Source of the DNA: Gnetum montanum
Lineage: Eukaryota; Streptophyta; Gnetopsida; Gnetales; Gnetaceae
Direction of reading: 5' to 3'
DNA length: 64,000 nucleotides
Assembly: GCA_015680685.1 (NCBI GenBank)
Contig: MNCI01022494.1
Location: 430,085 to 494,084 of the forward strand
The notes beneath the pieces are model-generated. The model saw nothing but the letters and a program-made list of their open reading frames with translations. It did no database searches and was not told where the DNA came from. Shown here in pieces: positions 11,631-23,439 of this stretch. Positions within the stretch are counted from its first letter, which is position 1; each line of letters starts with the position of its first letter. Both the position numbers and the translations under genes were made by a program.

Positions 11631-11790
11631 ACATGGCCCACCATGGCCTTAAACTAGTAGTGCTAACACAATGTAACATGGTCCATCATGACCTTAAATT
11701 GGAAAAAAAATCACATCATGGATCCACCATGGACTAAAACAAGCAAAACACTTAAACAACTTGTGCTCTCCATGGCCTAAAATTAGCAAG
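11631..11790 (+). repeat. 30-bp repeat cluster 1 (irregular)
   Basis: Four degenerate copies of a CATGGCCCACCATGGCCTTA-like unit occur near 11631, 11676, 11716 and 11762, spaced about 40-46 bp. They match the regular clusters at 20731-20850 and 24571-24750. Confidence 0.65.
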
Positions 11791-12073
11791 CACCTCTTTT
11801 ATCTTATTTACATTTAGCTTCTTAATGTTATAGCTAAATCAACATAGCCATTTACAAAGGTTATATTACTAGAACAATATATAGCCAACACTCAAAACCA
11901 AAATTTTAAACTTAAAATTTTTGTAACATTCATAGCTATGGCCACATTGTGTGGCAAAATATCCTATAATAATAATAATCATCCATAACATAGTCTTGGC
12001 TAATACTAGCCATCAACAAAAATGATAAAAATAACATGTAGCCAAATAAGCTAAAACAGGTAGATGGAAAATG
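11791..12073. other. AT-rich spacer
   Basis: No coding or repeat signal was recognised; it lies just past the stop codon of the minus-strand spliced gene and may be its 3' UTR. Confidence 0.3.
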
Positions 12074-15000
12074 CTAAGGAGCATTCGAAGGAGGAAGTGG
12101 TGGGTCATCCCCACCCTTACCATTAGGCCCACCAATGTCTCCTAATGCTTGAAATACTACAAGACATAGCCAATTAGTAATCAACAAGAAAAACTATAAC
12201 TTAAACAAGACCAAAACTAAAACTAAAACATAGAATATGTCAAACCTGTGGGAAATTTGGCTCCATAACTTCTAGGGGTAAGTGCTAAAGGCCATTCTTC
12301 AAATGATGGATAATTTAGTCCTTCGTCATGTTGGCCTAGTCAATATCCCCAAAATCAACACTTTTGAGGATGCCAGTCCTATCCACTATCGTCCAAGTAG
12401 GTGGTTGCTAAGCAATGGTAGTAGTAGAGGTCTTGCCTACAACAGTGGTGATCTAAGGGGTAGGGGATTTCTCCACCATGAGACTGCTCTAAAAGAACTG
12501 GTAGGCACTTTATGTCTAAATCCCTTGAATGAATAGCTCTTTCTTGCATTGTTCAATTGAATCCTCTTTGAGCCACTTTAAGTATGCTACATGATCAACC
12601 TTATACTATTGTTTATGGTCCTTTTGTATATGACCCCACTCTAGGACCCATGTGTAGTGATCTTTCCAATCCTTAGTCTTTTGGGAGATGAGATTCACTT
12701 GCATTCATTGCTCCATCATCTCCCATGAGAGTGCCACCTTGTCATGGATGGTATGCTAGTAGCGAATCCACGTGATCTCTTTGGTTTGCAAGTTCTCTGA
12801 GTTAGCCACTTGGGCTTACATAAAGGCATTGCATTCCTTGAGTTCCCTGATCATCTCTGCCTACTGCTAAGTCTCATCCCTTAAGGCTATAACCTAATCC
12901 CATAGGGATTTGTTGGACCTCTCCATCTCCCATAAATTTTTTGCACATGAAATTGCTAGATCAGTAGCAATTTCATACAACTTCAAGGATACACTCTGTA
13001 CATAAGAGGGAAGCTTTAGCAAGGAGTCAATCTCCATGTCTCGGCTTGGGCCCACTCCATAGATGGCACTTTAGACCACACACAACCATGAGATACAACC
13101 ATAGAACATAGTTTTCAACCTAAGATAGCCATAACATAAACATAACCTATCACATAGTAGGAAAAAATAAGGCATAGAAAATGAAGTTCTTACCTATCTC
13201 AGGTGCAACTTGCTACAACCAATTAATGATGTCATTGGCCATCTTGTGCATGAACTCTATCTTGTCTGGGAACTCTACCCATCATTTCGCACAAACTGCA
13301 GGGGCAGTGGCCTTCGCTGATGGCTTAGAAACTACTATAAGCATAAAAATCATCATACAATTAGAATGAAAACCAAGATTAAAACCATAAAATATAATGA
13401 GAAGATTTAAGGCATATGCATACTTGGCTCCTCCTCTCTCTCCTCTAGGATGATGATGGTGGATGTACCTAGCATTGCCTCACCAAACAAGGCATCTAGA
13501 TCATCTGTATCTATGTTGGCTAACCCTTCAACCTCATGATGCTGTAAGAGCACATCTTCTATTCACCTTTTTTCTTCCTCCATTGCAGTGGATGCATGCC
13601 TTTGTGCTTTCTTTTCTATAGTAGCTTGGGTTGCCATGTCCCAACACTTATCTATAACCATAGGAAATAAAAACTGATTAGCACATGAAACCATAACATA
13701 GCCATAAGTCTTAAAAAATAGAATAGCCAAAGCATAGATAAAACATACTTGTGACTACTTGATGTGATGTTTTAAGCTTAAACTTAATCTTCTTTTGGAT
13801 AGGTTGCTATGACACAGGTGGTGCTTGCTTTAAGGACATCTTGAGCTTGGCCCTAGTTGCCTCTTTGGCCTCTCTATGTAACTGTTGGGCCTCCAAGATG
13901 CTTGCTGGAATCATGAGGGGCTTCTCCCCATGTTGTTAGGGGATTCACATCACCTACCATCAAGATCCTTGGTGGTAATAAACAAAAAATCATCCATCTC
14001 ATTTCATGGGTTCTAGGTTTGCATGGTTGGATAAATGTGCTTTATCCAAGGCCTAGAAAGTTGGTCTAGGTCTTGGGCAACCCATTGTCCATTCCTTCCC
14101 ACCACCAGAAACTCTATGAACCTCTTCAAATAACCTACAAAGAATGAAAAGTGCATGTGGATTATGGTAGAGGTATCATTTTGGAGTTTGAGAATCTCCT
14201 CCTAAAGCCCAACAACCAAGGAAGCCACCTAGTTTAATCTAGTACCCTTTGTCATGACCTTCTTAAAGGTCCACCCCTATGCAATGTCAATTACCTTCTT
14301 TTGTGACAATAGTTTAGGAAATGCATGAGACCTAAATAAAAAATATGATGCCTTTGCCTTAGGGTACATGAAGCTATCCATAGAAAGCTCGAAGTGGCCC
14401 TTACTAGCACCGAACCACTCTAAAACTTCCTCACAATGGCCTACTTCTTTCACTATTTTGGTGGCAACATTTGCCTCATTAACAAGAACACCAAATGGTA
14501 ATAAGCAAGAATAAAAGGTGCCCTCATCAATGGGTATGGTAATCAACATGCCTCGAACTATGGTGCTAAAATGATCGACTTCTTCATTGAAGGAGTCAAT
14601 GATGTTCTTCATCTTTGCAACAGGGATGGAAGGGATGGGTGTCATGAACACATTAAGCAAACCCATATGCTCAATGTTTACTTGGATGTATCTAGGCACC
14701 TTTCCCCTCAACCATTCTTGTGCTGGTATCACCTCATCAAATTTTAGGATGAGAGTATCCTCATGATGTCTTGAAATTGATAAGGTGATGTCTACAAAGG
14801 TGGAAGGTCTTGCAATGCAACAACAAATGTTCAACATCAGCATAGGCATGTTTGAAAACTAGTTAAAATAATAGAACACTTAAAACCTTAGTAACGATAA
14901 AGCATTAGACATTACAATCATTGTGTTTACCTTTCTTCTTCTTACTCAGTGTGGCTTGTGCAAAGGTCCTAGCTGCAAAGGTTTGATCCTTGGGGTCCAC

Positions 15001-15825
15001 CCACTAGCTGTGTATTATCTTGTTGGCCACACACTTCTTGTAGACAGGGTTAAAGTCTTTGGTGTATTTATCAAATTCCCCTTTTAACTATCCATACACA
15101 ATAACTCTAATTTGAGAGCCCTTGGTAAATACATCTAAGGCAATCTAAGCCACTGCCAAGGTTTGATCATTGATCCTGTACTTGTAAGAAGTTCATAAAA
15201 TTGACAAGTTAGAAAAGGTAACTTAACCAATAAAGCCAAAGACATAAAAACACTATAACAACTATGCTTACCCCTATAGATGGTATATGGTGCCAAGTGG
15301 ATTCTGAAACAATGTGTAAAGTCTTTGTGCGACCATTAGAGTATTGTCAACATTATACTGATAATACTTTGGCATAGTCTAGATATCCTAAAGGTAGCAT
15401 GTGCTGATAAGGTCTACTACTTCCTCTACTGCCTAAGGTAATGAATTGTTGGCAATTAACCTAGTAATTAGTCTAGGTTCCTAAGGCATCAGTGTCTCCA
15501 CTATGACCCTGACCATGTTAGCTAATAAGAGTGACCATAACATCACACTAAAATTCTATAAGATGTAGGCAAGGAATTCCTTTACCCTTGGATGAAACCA
15601 AAGAGAGCCCCTCTCCAAGGTCATATCAAGAAAATGGGTGTTTTCCTTGGGGTGGTTGATGAAGCACAAAACACCCATTAACTTAACTACAATCAGTATG
15701 GGCTTTAGTAGGGCATTGCATGGGAAAACAAAAATATCACAATCACTTAGGATTTCTTGCCAAATTTGCAAAACATCATAGTTAGGGGTGAAATTAGTTC
15801 CTATAAAAAACTCTAAGGTGTTCAT
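12074..15825 (-). pseudogene. Decayed multi-exon gene, antisense to the Tat-like pol; plant-transposon-protein-like domain plus helical region
   Basis: Function not recognised. Six candidate introns with GT and AG ends are visible: 15181-15271, 14859-14930, 13652-13748, 13335-13423, 13069-13193 and 12157-12245. Donors include GTAAGC, GTATGT and GTAAGA; acceptors include CTTATAG and CTTGTAG. The exon 13749-14858 holds a 190-codon open stretch (14849-14277) with VRGMLITIPIDEGTFYSCLL, which resembles plant 'putative transposon protein' or plant-mobile-domain modules; this is a tentative match. Exon 12246-13068 reads as a helical, charged region (LKLYEIATDLAISCAKNLWE). The last exon ends GGDDPPLPPSNAP before a TAG at 12076-12074. 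The start at 15825 is the first ATG of an 89-codon stretch; earlier exons are possible. In-frame stops and inconsistent phase at some joins show decay. Confidence 0.55.
14277..14849 (-). pseudogene. Best-preserved exon of the spliced minus-strand gene
   Basis: The 190 codons are free of stops inside a region otherwise full of them. Residues about 35-190 form a compact mixed alpha/beta-like sequence with PAQEWLRGKVPRYIQ, FMTPIPSIPVAKM, NEEVDHFSTIVRG and FMYPKAKASYFLFRSHAF. The pattern of conserved 'VRG' followed by a hydrophobic strand, then 'I..L' helices, is the basis for the tentative link to plant transposon-protein domains. Element G encodes a comparable VNIRGVLMSF segment near 48590, upstream of its coiled-coil ORF. 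It has no transmembrane segment. Confidence 0.5.
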
Positions 15826-16079
15826 CCAAATTTATTCAAGAATTCCAAAAAATGTAGTTACAACCCTTATAGCCATTATGCATTATAGCCAAAATCATGC
15901 CTTAGTCCAAAACCATGTTGACATAAAAATAGACTTAAAACTTAGAAAATAGCTAGAAAATAAATTACTAAAAATAGTAAGATATTTTTATGTCTCATAA
16001 AACTAATCTTATAGCATAATTAGCATCTTTTGGCATCCCCAAGTGCATGTCTTAGAGGATTTGAAAGAAAATAGAGCAA
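15826..16079 (-). other. AT-rich stretch upstream of the spliced gene
   Basis: No clear frame or repeat was recognised. It may hold a promoter or a further 5' exon; a convincing TATA box or start was not found. Confidence 0.3.
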
Positions 16080-17050
16080 ACAGAGTAGCAACCTAACCAT
16101 CAATGAAAAAACCCTAAATCACACGACCGTAGTAAAAAATTCATAAAAATTCATTTTAACTTTGGTTTTAGTGATTCCACCATGGAAAGAATCCTAAAAT
16201 CATGATCTTTCCAACCATAACTAACATATCCATATAATCATAGTCATTTTAATAGAAAACATGAAAAATCTAGCAGTAACCTAGCCATCATCCAAAAACA
16301 CCTTTTTTGCACAAGTTTAATAAAAAATTCATCAAAAATTCATTTTAGATCCAAATGAAGTGATTCCACCTTTGTTGAAAAGCTTAAGTTATAACCTACA
16401 TAGAAGAAAAATATCCAAAACCCTTGCCATTTACTTCAAAAATTTTCATAACTTTACATGAAATTTTGAAAAATGCCACAAAAGATCTAACCGCACAACC
16501 TCACCAAAACAACCATAATGTTGTCATTACACACCCAAATTGAATGAGAACAAAACCATTGGAAAGATTAAATGAATATATAAAAACCAAAAACCTTAGA
16601 TTACAACCATATTCAGCCATTTTCTTAGTAAGAAATTAACAATTTTGCTTGCTTTTTATGCCAAAAACATTTAAAAACACAAAGAAGCCTAATTTTATTT
16701 TAGCATGAATTGAAGCCAAAACACCCATGCAACCTTAAAACCACATGGAACCCACAAAAATAATGATGGGATTTTTTCATGATTTAATTTTGACCATTCT
16801 TAAGGATCAGATTTGACAAAAACAAACCCATCCTCAAGTTAGTAGAAAAAGTACATAAAATAAACAATCTAATCTTGAAAATCAAGTCTATCAAGGGAAA
16901 AATAGCAAAAAACCCCTAGATCTACATAAAAAATGCCAAAATATGAGGTGGGATTTTTTTAGAATTGCATTCTATTGATTCCCTCAATGTAGATATGACA
17001 AAAACAACCCTACCCTAGTTAGGAAAACAAGAAAAAATGACCAGAAAAAA
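16080..17050 (+). repeat. Tandem array 1, period about 187 bp
   Basis: Anchors recur at near-constant spacing: GATTCCACCATGGAAAG near 16172, GATTCCACCTTTGTTG near 16363 and a CCATTGGAAAG copy near 16548. Also GATTTGACAAAAACAAACCC near 16808 and GATATGACAAAAACAACCC near 16992. The copies are AT-rich and strongly diverged. About five units fit. Confidence 0.6.
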
Positions 17051-17599
17051 ACAAGAAAAATGGTTAGAATTGGCCTACCTTGGAGTGGTCATGGAAGAAG
17101 CATAAATGGAGATTGGACTAGGAAGCTTGGAGAGGTTTTAGGTAGACTCATATGCCTTTTGAATTTATGGGTTCTTACTTTTGCCTCCATGCTACTTCAT
17201 CCTTATAACACCAACATTGGGGAAGCTAGAAAATCTAAAGGGATGAAGGTTCTACACTAGTTGAGGAAGAGGTATGATGTTTCCACACTATGAGCAAATG
17301 GAATTTGTAGCAAAAATATATAATGAAGCTATCTGTGAATGCACTATTTTCCAAGATTGAAATCATGATTGAAACTTGCAAAAATTTTAACATAAGAACC
17401 AAAGCAAAACCTAAATGCCTACCCTTAAAACCTTAATGCCAATTTAGTGCACTGGAACTCAAAGTGCACTGAAGTGCAAGAGGGGGGGGGGGGGTTGCAG
17501 GGAAGTACTTTCCATGTTGAGAATGGTGGAAGATAAGTTCAATCTTCAAATTTTTTGAATTTTGGGCTATGGACCCCACTATACACTCTCAATTTTGGC
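17051..17599. other. Interval between the two tandem arrays
   Basis: It contains a 66-codon open stretch (17060-17260) with no recognisable domain and a run of 13 G (17482-17494). No periodic copy was clear; it may be a divergent array segment. Confidence 0.3.
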
Positions 17600-20400
17600 T
17601 AGAAAACTCTATCAACACTGGGGGATTTTCATCCCTTAAATGCCTAAAAACAAATTTTTTTAACCCCTATGAATCTAGGCTAGGTAGCATGGATCTAACA
17701 TGGATGCATGCTTCCCACCTTTTAAAACCTTAAAAAACCAAATTCCTTGCCATTTTTGGTAGCTACAACCTACCTCAATCAACCTTGGGCTCCAATAAGG
17801 GGTTAGATTTAGTCAAAACTTGGTATTTTGGGCTTCCACATTGGGGAAACATTATCCAACGTGGAGAAATGGGTGTAACACCTATTCTTACATCCCATTG
17901 TCCATCTAGCCCAAATTTGACCCCCATAGTAGGCCCACATGACCTAGAATCCTTCTAGTCACTCCCAGCAGTCCTCAAACCTCACTGAATCTAGTTGAAA
18001 GTATTCAAAACCTTAGGATTTGGTTCATCCATGCTAGGGGAGGCCTCATCCACTTTGGGTAGCATGGATTTAGCATGGACAGATGGGGGGATGACCAAAG
18101 CTATCAAAATCGATTGCATAGTAGCCATTTTCAACCCTAACACTCCTTGATAGCCTTCGGTAGCTTAGTTTTGCTTTAAAATAAGTAGATTTTTCATTCA
18201 TAATATTTTTCACACTAATTAACCCTCCCTCCACATTGCACAACATGGAGTCAGCGTGGAAGCCTAGGGGGTATGCAAGAAAACCTAATTTGCAAATAAA
18301 GATAGCCTAATAACCTACCCTAGTAACCTCCAGACCCTGCCAAAACCTTCCAAAACCTCCAAGTGTTTTAAAATTTATCAAAAATGGTATAAAACTATCA
18401 TCCCCCTCTCATCCACACTAGGACCATCATGCCTAGCATGGAAGATGGGAGTTGATTGCATGAGACACCTAAGAGCCTTCAAAATGGTGGATCTTGGCAC
18501 CAAATCTTGACAATCAACTCCAACAACCCTAGAAGCTAACATGCATAGTTGATTCAATGTCAAAAGGGCTTAGATCTAACATTTTTGGTCCATTCACACT
18601 AGAGGAGACCTCATCCACACTAGCTAGCATGGATCCAGTGTGGATACAGCTAGGAAAATTCATAAGAGGTTCTAGATACATCCAAATAATAACAAATTAC
18701 ATTGTACTTACACCAAAGCCTTGACAACCCTTCCAAAAGATACTAGACTTTTGGAAATAGCCAAAAATGAGCCTAAGGATCTTCCATACTAAGGAGGATG
18801 TTATCCATGATAAGCATCCTAGTCCAAGCATGGATAGAAGGGGGAAGGCCAAAACTCATGAGATTTGCATGAAAATTAACTTCCAAAAGTAATCCAACAC
18901 TTCTTAAAGTCAACCAAAACAATCAACAATTCCCTCGTTTTGATTCTTCACACTAAGGAGCACCTCTTCCATGCCAGCCAACGTGGATCTAGTGTGGAAC
19001 TAGAGGGGTGAGCCCAAAGAATCATCTTACAACCTTCCAAATAATCAAAATTTGACCCTATGCATCAACACTCAACATCGACAACTTTGGAGACTCGCAT
19101 GCATGGCCAAAAGTGATAAAAATGGTAAAAAATGCTCCCTTAGTTCTTCCATACTAGAAATCACCTCTTCCATGCTAGCTAGTGTGGATCTAGTGTGGAT
19201 ACTAGGGGGTGAGTTAAGAATTACCTTTAGCCACCTCAAATTGACACAAAATAACCTTGCATGCATCCTAAGACCCTATCTGCACCTCTTAGAGCCCTCA
19301 TACCCTCCAAATTGATCACAAATAGCCAAAAACTATTCCTCTTGGATCTTCCTAACTAGATCCATGTTGAGCATGGAAGCCCCAACATGAAAAAATGGGG
19401 TAACATAAAAACCACTTAGAAACCCTCAAAACTACCGAATTTTAGTCTTAAACCCTAGCCCTTGACCCCGGTAACTCCAGAAGTTGACATGCACAATTGA
19501 TTGTGGCCAAAATCATCCTAGATCTTGGATTCTTAACACATCCACATTGGTGAAAGCCTCTTTCACACTGGGCAACATGGAAACAAGTGGGTAAAGCTAT
19601 TTTTTAACTTTTGGTAGCAAGTTGACATCCCTAAAGAGAAAAAACCTACACCAAAGAAGCCTAAGACCTCATAGCCTCAAGCATATGCCTGGTGGACCTC
19701 ATTTTGGCCCTCAAATCTCATCCACTTTCATCTTCCACTTGTTTAGGGTGGAAAAGTGGTGGGGGGTGGGGGGAGGGTGGGAGAGATATGCTATTCCAAC
19801 TTACTATTACACTCAAAACCCTCTAAAATGGCATCAAAACACAACTAAAGGATGCATGACTACCAAATCTTGGTTCCAAATGCCTATGTAATCCTATTTG
19901 ACCTTGTTTTGCCCTAGATTCAAATCATCTATGTTGAGCCCCCTTTCATACATGCTAACTAGTGTGGAAATAAGGGGATGAAGCTTTAAAGCCTATTTTT
20001 TGACCTTTTTTGAGCTTCAAAGTGATCAACTATGATAAATTTGTCCCTACGATGCCTTGGGAAGGCTTTGAAATCTTGATTTGAACCCTCTAGATGACAT
20101 GCAATCTATTTTCATTATTTTTCACATTGGGGATCACCTCTTCCATGCTGGCTAGTGTGGAAGACATTTTCAAGCTCAAAAGGAGGGTTCCAAGGGTTGA
20201 AATGAAGTTCAAAACTAGTCGATTCCCTTCCTTAGTCAACTACACTAACATGGAAGCCATTGGAAGTTGAAAATTGACCAAAACAAGCCTAGAAAACTAT
20301 CTAGAAGTTTCTTCCATGATGATGGTCACCCCTTCCACATTGGCCAATGTGGAAATAGGGGTTGTCCAATGTGGAAGCCTTACAACCCTTGATTTTTAGG
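17600..20400 (+). repeat. Tandem array 2, about 15 diverged units of about 191 bp
   Basis: A core like CCTCTTCCATGCTAGCTAG followed by TGTGGAT recurs near 17678, 17831, 18027, 18211, 18399, 18588, 18780, 18943, 19141, 19344, 19530, 19724, 19926, 20118 and 20308. Steps are mostly 184-203 bp. Copies differ greatly in sequence but keep the spacing. The period is of nucleosome-repeat size, as in many plant satellites. Short frames inside the array are not genes. One unit holds a strong G-run block (19761-19781). Confidence 0.8.
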
Positions 20401-20447
20401 CCCAAACAGCCTAGAAATAGCCTCCATTGATGCCCTAACTTTCCCTA

Positions 20448-20850
20448 AACCATGGCCCACTAAGGCTTAAAACTAGCAAACCCTAACCCTGTTTGACTAT
20501 ATTTTTACCAAAATTCATCATAAGTATCCTACTTCACCTTGTTTTAGCCTTGTTTTATCATCATTGTGACATGTTTTAACCATTTTTGCATTGTTGTTCT
20601 TATTTAGCCTTGATAATACTTTCATTTCATTGTGTTTATCCTTATTATAGCCTCGTATGGCCTTGTTTAGCCTTTGATTTGTATTGAATGATGGGGTTTG
20701 AACTTCCCTAACCATCATTTAGCACCATGTGACCATGGCCCGTTAAGGCCTTAAACTAGCATCATAGTTCACTAAGACTCTAAACTATCATCATGGCTTA
20801 CTATGACCTTAAACTGGCAAGCTTGTAACCAATTATGACCTTATTTTGAC
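20448..20850 (+). repeat. 30-bp repeat cluster 2
   Basis: Four consecutive 30-bp units occupy 20731-20760, 20761-20790, 20791-20820 and 20821-20850, each built on CATGGCCCACTAAGGCCTTA-like sequence. A detached unit lies at 20448-20477. The AT-rich DNA between them has no recognised feature. Confidence 0.75.
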
Positions 20851-21099
20851 CTTGTTTTTAGCCTTTATTCCATTGCATCTACCTATCTTTACCTTTTTTC
20901 TTATAGCCTTGTATGACAACTTTTGCATTTTTTTGACATTAGATTAGCATATTTTTGCATAATTTCATAGCCTTTTAACATTATTTACTCATCTTTACCT
21001 AGGCGCCACTTAATGTATGTATGGTTGATATGCATGATTGAAGTATGAGTACTTGGGAGTAGATCAATTTACCTCTAAGCATAAGTGGATCTCATAATG

Positions 21100-22700
21100 A
21101 TGTTGAATGGCTATTGAGCTCGATTACTTGAATCTTGAGCTTAAGGGTCTTATCCACCATGTAGCCTCAATAGATAAACCTTTAGAATGGCTTGAAAACC
21201 TAGTCAAAACCATTGACTTAGAGGTAGGAGACAGAATCGAAGACCCTTTGGTTGAGGTTCCTATCACAACATAGTGGGGAGAAGAAAATGCTAAAACTAA
21301 GTTCCTCACTAGAACCTCAACAGGCTCAAGACATCACCAAGGTCCTAAAAGGTAATATTAAGGCTTTCATTTGATCATATGAAGATATGTCAAGCCTGGA
21401 CCTATGTCTATTACAACACAACATCATACTAGATCCTAGCATTAGACCAGTTAAGCAAAAAGTATGTAAGATTAGACCTTGGTAGTTTGTGATGAAATCA
21501 CAAAACTCTACCAAGCTAGTTTCATTAGGGTTGTTGACTACATAGAATGGGTGTTCAACATAGTGGTAGTCCCTAAGAAAAATGGGAGTATCCACATTTG
21601 CATCAATTTCTAAAACCTAAATAAGGCAACCAACAAGGAATACCTTTCTTAGCCTAGGATTGATCAACTTATTGATACTATGGTTGGACATGCCTTATTG
21701 TCCTTTATGGATGGGTTCTCAGGATATAACCAAATTAGGATCAGCCTAGAACAACTTAGCATGACATTCATGACCCCTTGGGGTATCTTTTACTATACTA
21801 TGATGCCCTTTGATCTTAGGAACATATGAACAACTTATAAATTAGACATGACCTATATCTTTAGTGATTACATACTAGGTTTGCTCAATGATCACATGGA
21901 TGATATAGCTGTTAAATTCAAAGTGGTCAATGACCATGCTAATGACCTAGATCTTGTGCTTAAATGATGTCTCAAATACAAGCTTAGGCTTAATCCCAAG
22001 AAGTGTGTTTTCAGTGTCAAGACTGGTAAGATGCTTGGCTTTGTAGTATCTGAAGCAGGGATACATGTTGATCTTGATAAGGTTAAGGCTATATCTAAAC
22101 TAGAAACACCTACCCATCTTAAGGAGCTTTGGGGATCACAAGACATATTACAATTTATTCGTAGGTTCATCTCTAGGCTTATGGATAAGTTACAACCTAT
22201 GTAACACTTGCTTAAGAAAGGGGTTCACTATGAGTGGATGACTCAATGCTAAGAGGCCTTTGAAAACCTTAAGCTAGAGTTGGCACAACTACCAATGGTC
22301 TATCCTCCAAAATAGGGTAAATCATTTTACTTCTACCTTGTGATCTTTGACACATCCATTGCTTCTTTACTTTATCAAAAACATGATGATGAAGCAGAAA
22401 TGCCAATATACTATCTTGGCCATGCATTAGTGGCCCACGAGACTTAATACACTAAAGTGTAGAAGTATTGTTTAGCAGTAGTCTTCTCATTAAAGAAGTG
22501 GAGACACTACCTCTTCAAAAGCCCAGTCAACGTCATTTGCAAGGATAACATACTTAGATCCATGATGACCAATATCTATGAGAGTATTTATATAGCCTAA
22601 TAGAAAGCCATAACTATGGAGTTTAACCTTCATTACATCTTTTAAAACTCCATGAAAGGTCAAGCTAGAGCCGCACAACTCACTGTTTCACTTGTTGATG
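21100..22700 (+). pseudogene. pol: Tat-like reverse transcriptase and first RNase H, decayed
   Basis: The plus strand gives DKPLEWLENLVKTIDLE and RIEDPLVEVP before RT. The core follows with DYIEWVFNIVVVPKKNGS, LLSFMDGFSGYNQIRIS, and NDHMDDIAVKF, where the tyrosine of the YVDD box is His but both Asp remain. Next come LRLNPKKCVFSVKTGKMLGF and the RNase H with CLAVVFSLKKWRHYLF. These motifs are typical of the Tat lineage. Many stops interrupt the frame. No protease or gag frame was found upstream, where tandem arrays lie. Confidence 0.8.
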
Positions 22701-22759
22701 ACCAAGAAACCATAGATCCTGAGTACCCTGATGAACACATCAATAGCATTAGCTAAGTA

Positions 22760-23140
22760 CCCAAGGGCTATGAGGTGGTCATGCACTTTGATAGAGCTTC
22801 AATTGACCATGGGCCTAGTGCTACTACCATTGTAACATTTCCATCTGGTGAAATTTGGCCCTTCACCTACCGTTTTGAGTTTCCATGTACCAACAACATA
22901 GCAGAGTATGAGGGTTTGATCAGAGGAATGATGGTAGCTCATGACCTAGGAATTAAGCAATTAATGATTAGAGGTGATTACAACTTGTGGTTAACTAAGT
23001 AACCAAGGTTTACGCTTGCAAAGCCAAATACTTACAACCTTACTAGGACCTAGAAAAACAATTGTTACAACAATTTATAGATGTTGATATCACCTACATA
23101 CCACAAAATGATAATTTCATAGTTGATACAATTGCAATGT
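22760..23140 (+). pseudogene. pol: Additional RNase H domain (Tat-lineage hallmark)
   Basis: A second RNase H follows the first: VMHFDRASIDHGPSATT, FEFPCTNNIAEYEGLIRGM and LMIRGDYNLW. The Asp of the FDGAS-like box, the Glu of AEYE and the Asp of GDS-like GDY are present. Two tandem RNase H domains between RT and integrase distinguish Tat elements from Athila and other gypsy lineages. A stop ends the open stretch at 23002, but similarity continues. Confidence 0.8.
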
Positions 23141-23439
23141 TAGCCCTCACTATAACGATAGAGGTGTTTAGTAAGTTGTCCACCTTAAGCATGGACTGTG
23201 CTATACCCATCATACAAAGTTTTGAAGATACCTTTGTGGTTGTAGTTCATATTGCTACTGCCAAGGAGTGGTATGATGATATCAAATTTTACCTTATGCA
23301 TGGTGAATCCTCACAAGGCTTGACTACTGCTCAAAAGGATGTTGTACATAAATGATTAAAGAGTATATCATTGTAGACAATAACACATTATGTTGATAGT
23401 CCTATGATGGTGTATTATTAAAGTGCTTAGTTAAAACCA

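Noticed and set aside
17060-20000. Short open frames within the tandem arrays (for example 19052-19315, 19622-19891)
   Set aside because: They are by-products of repeat units and differ from unit to unit; no domain.
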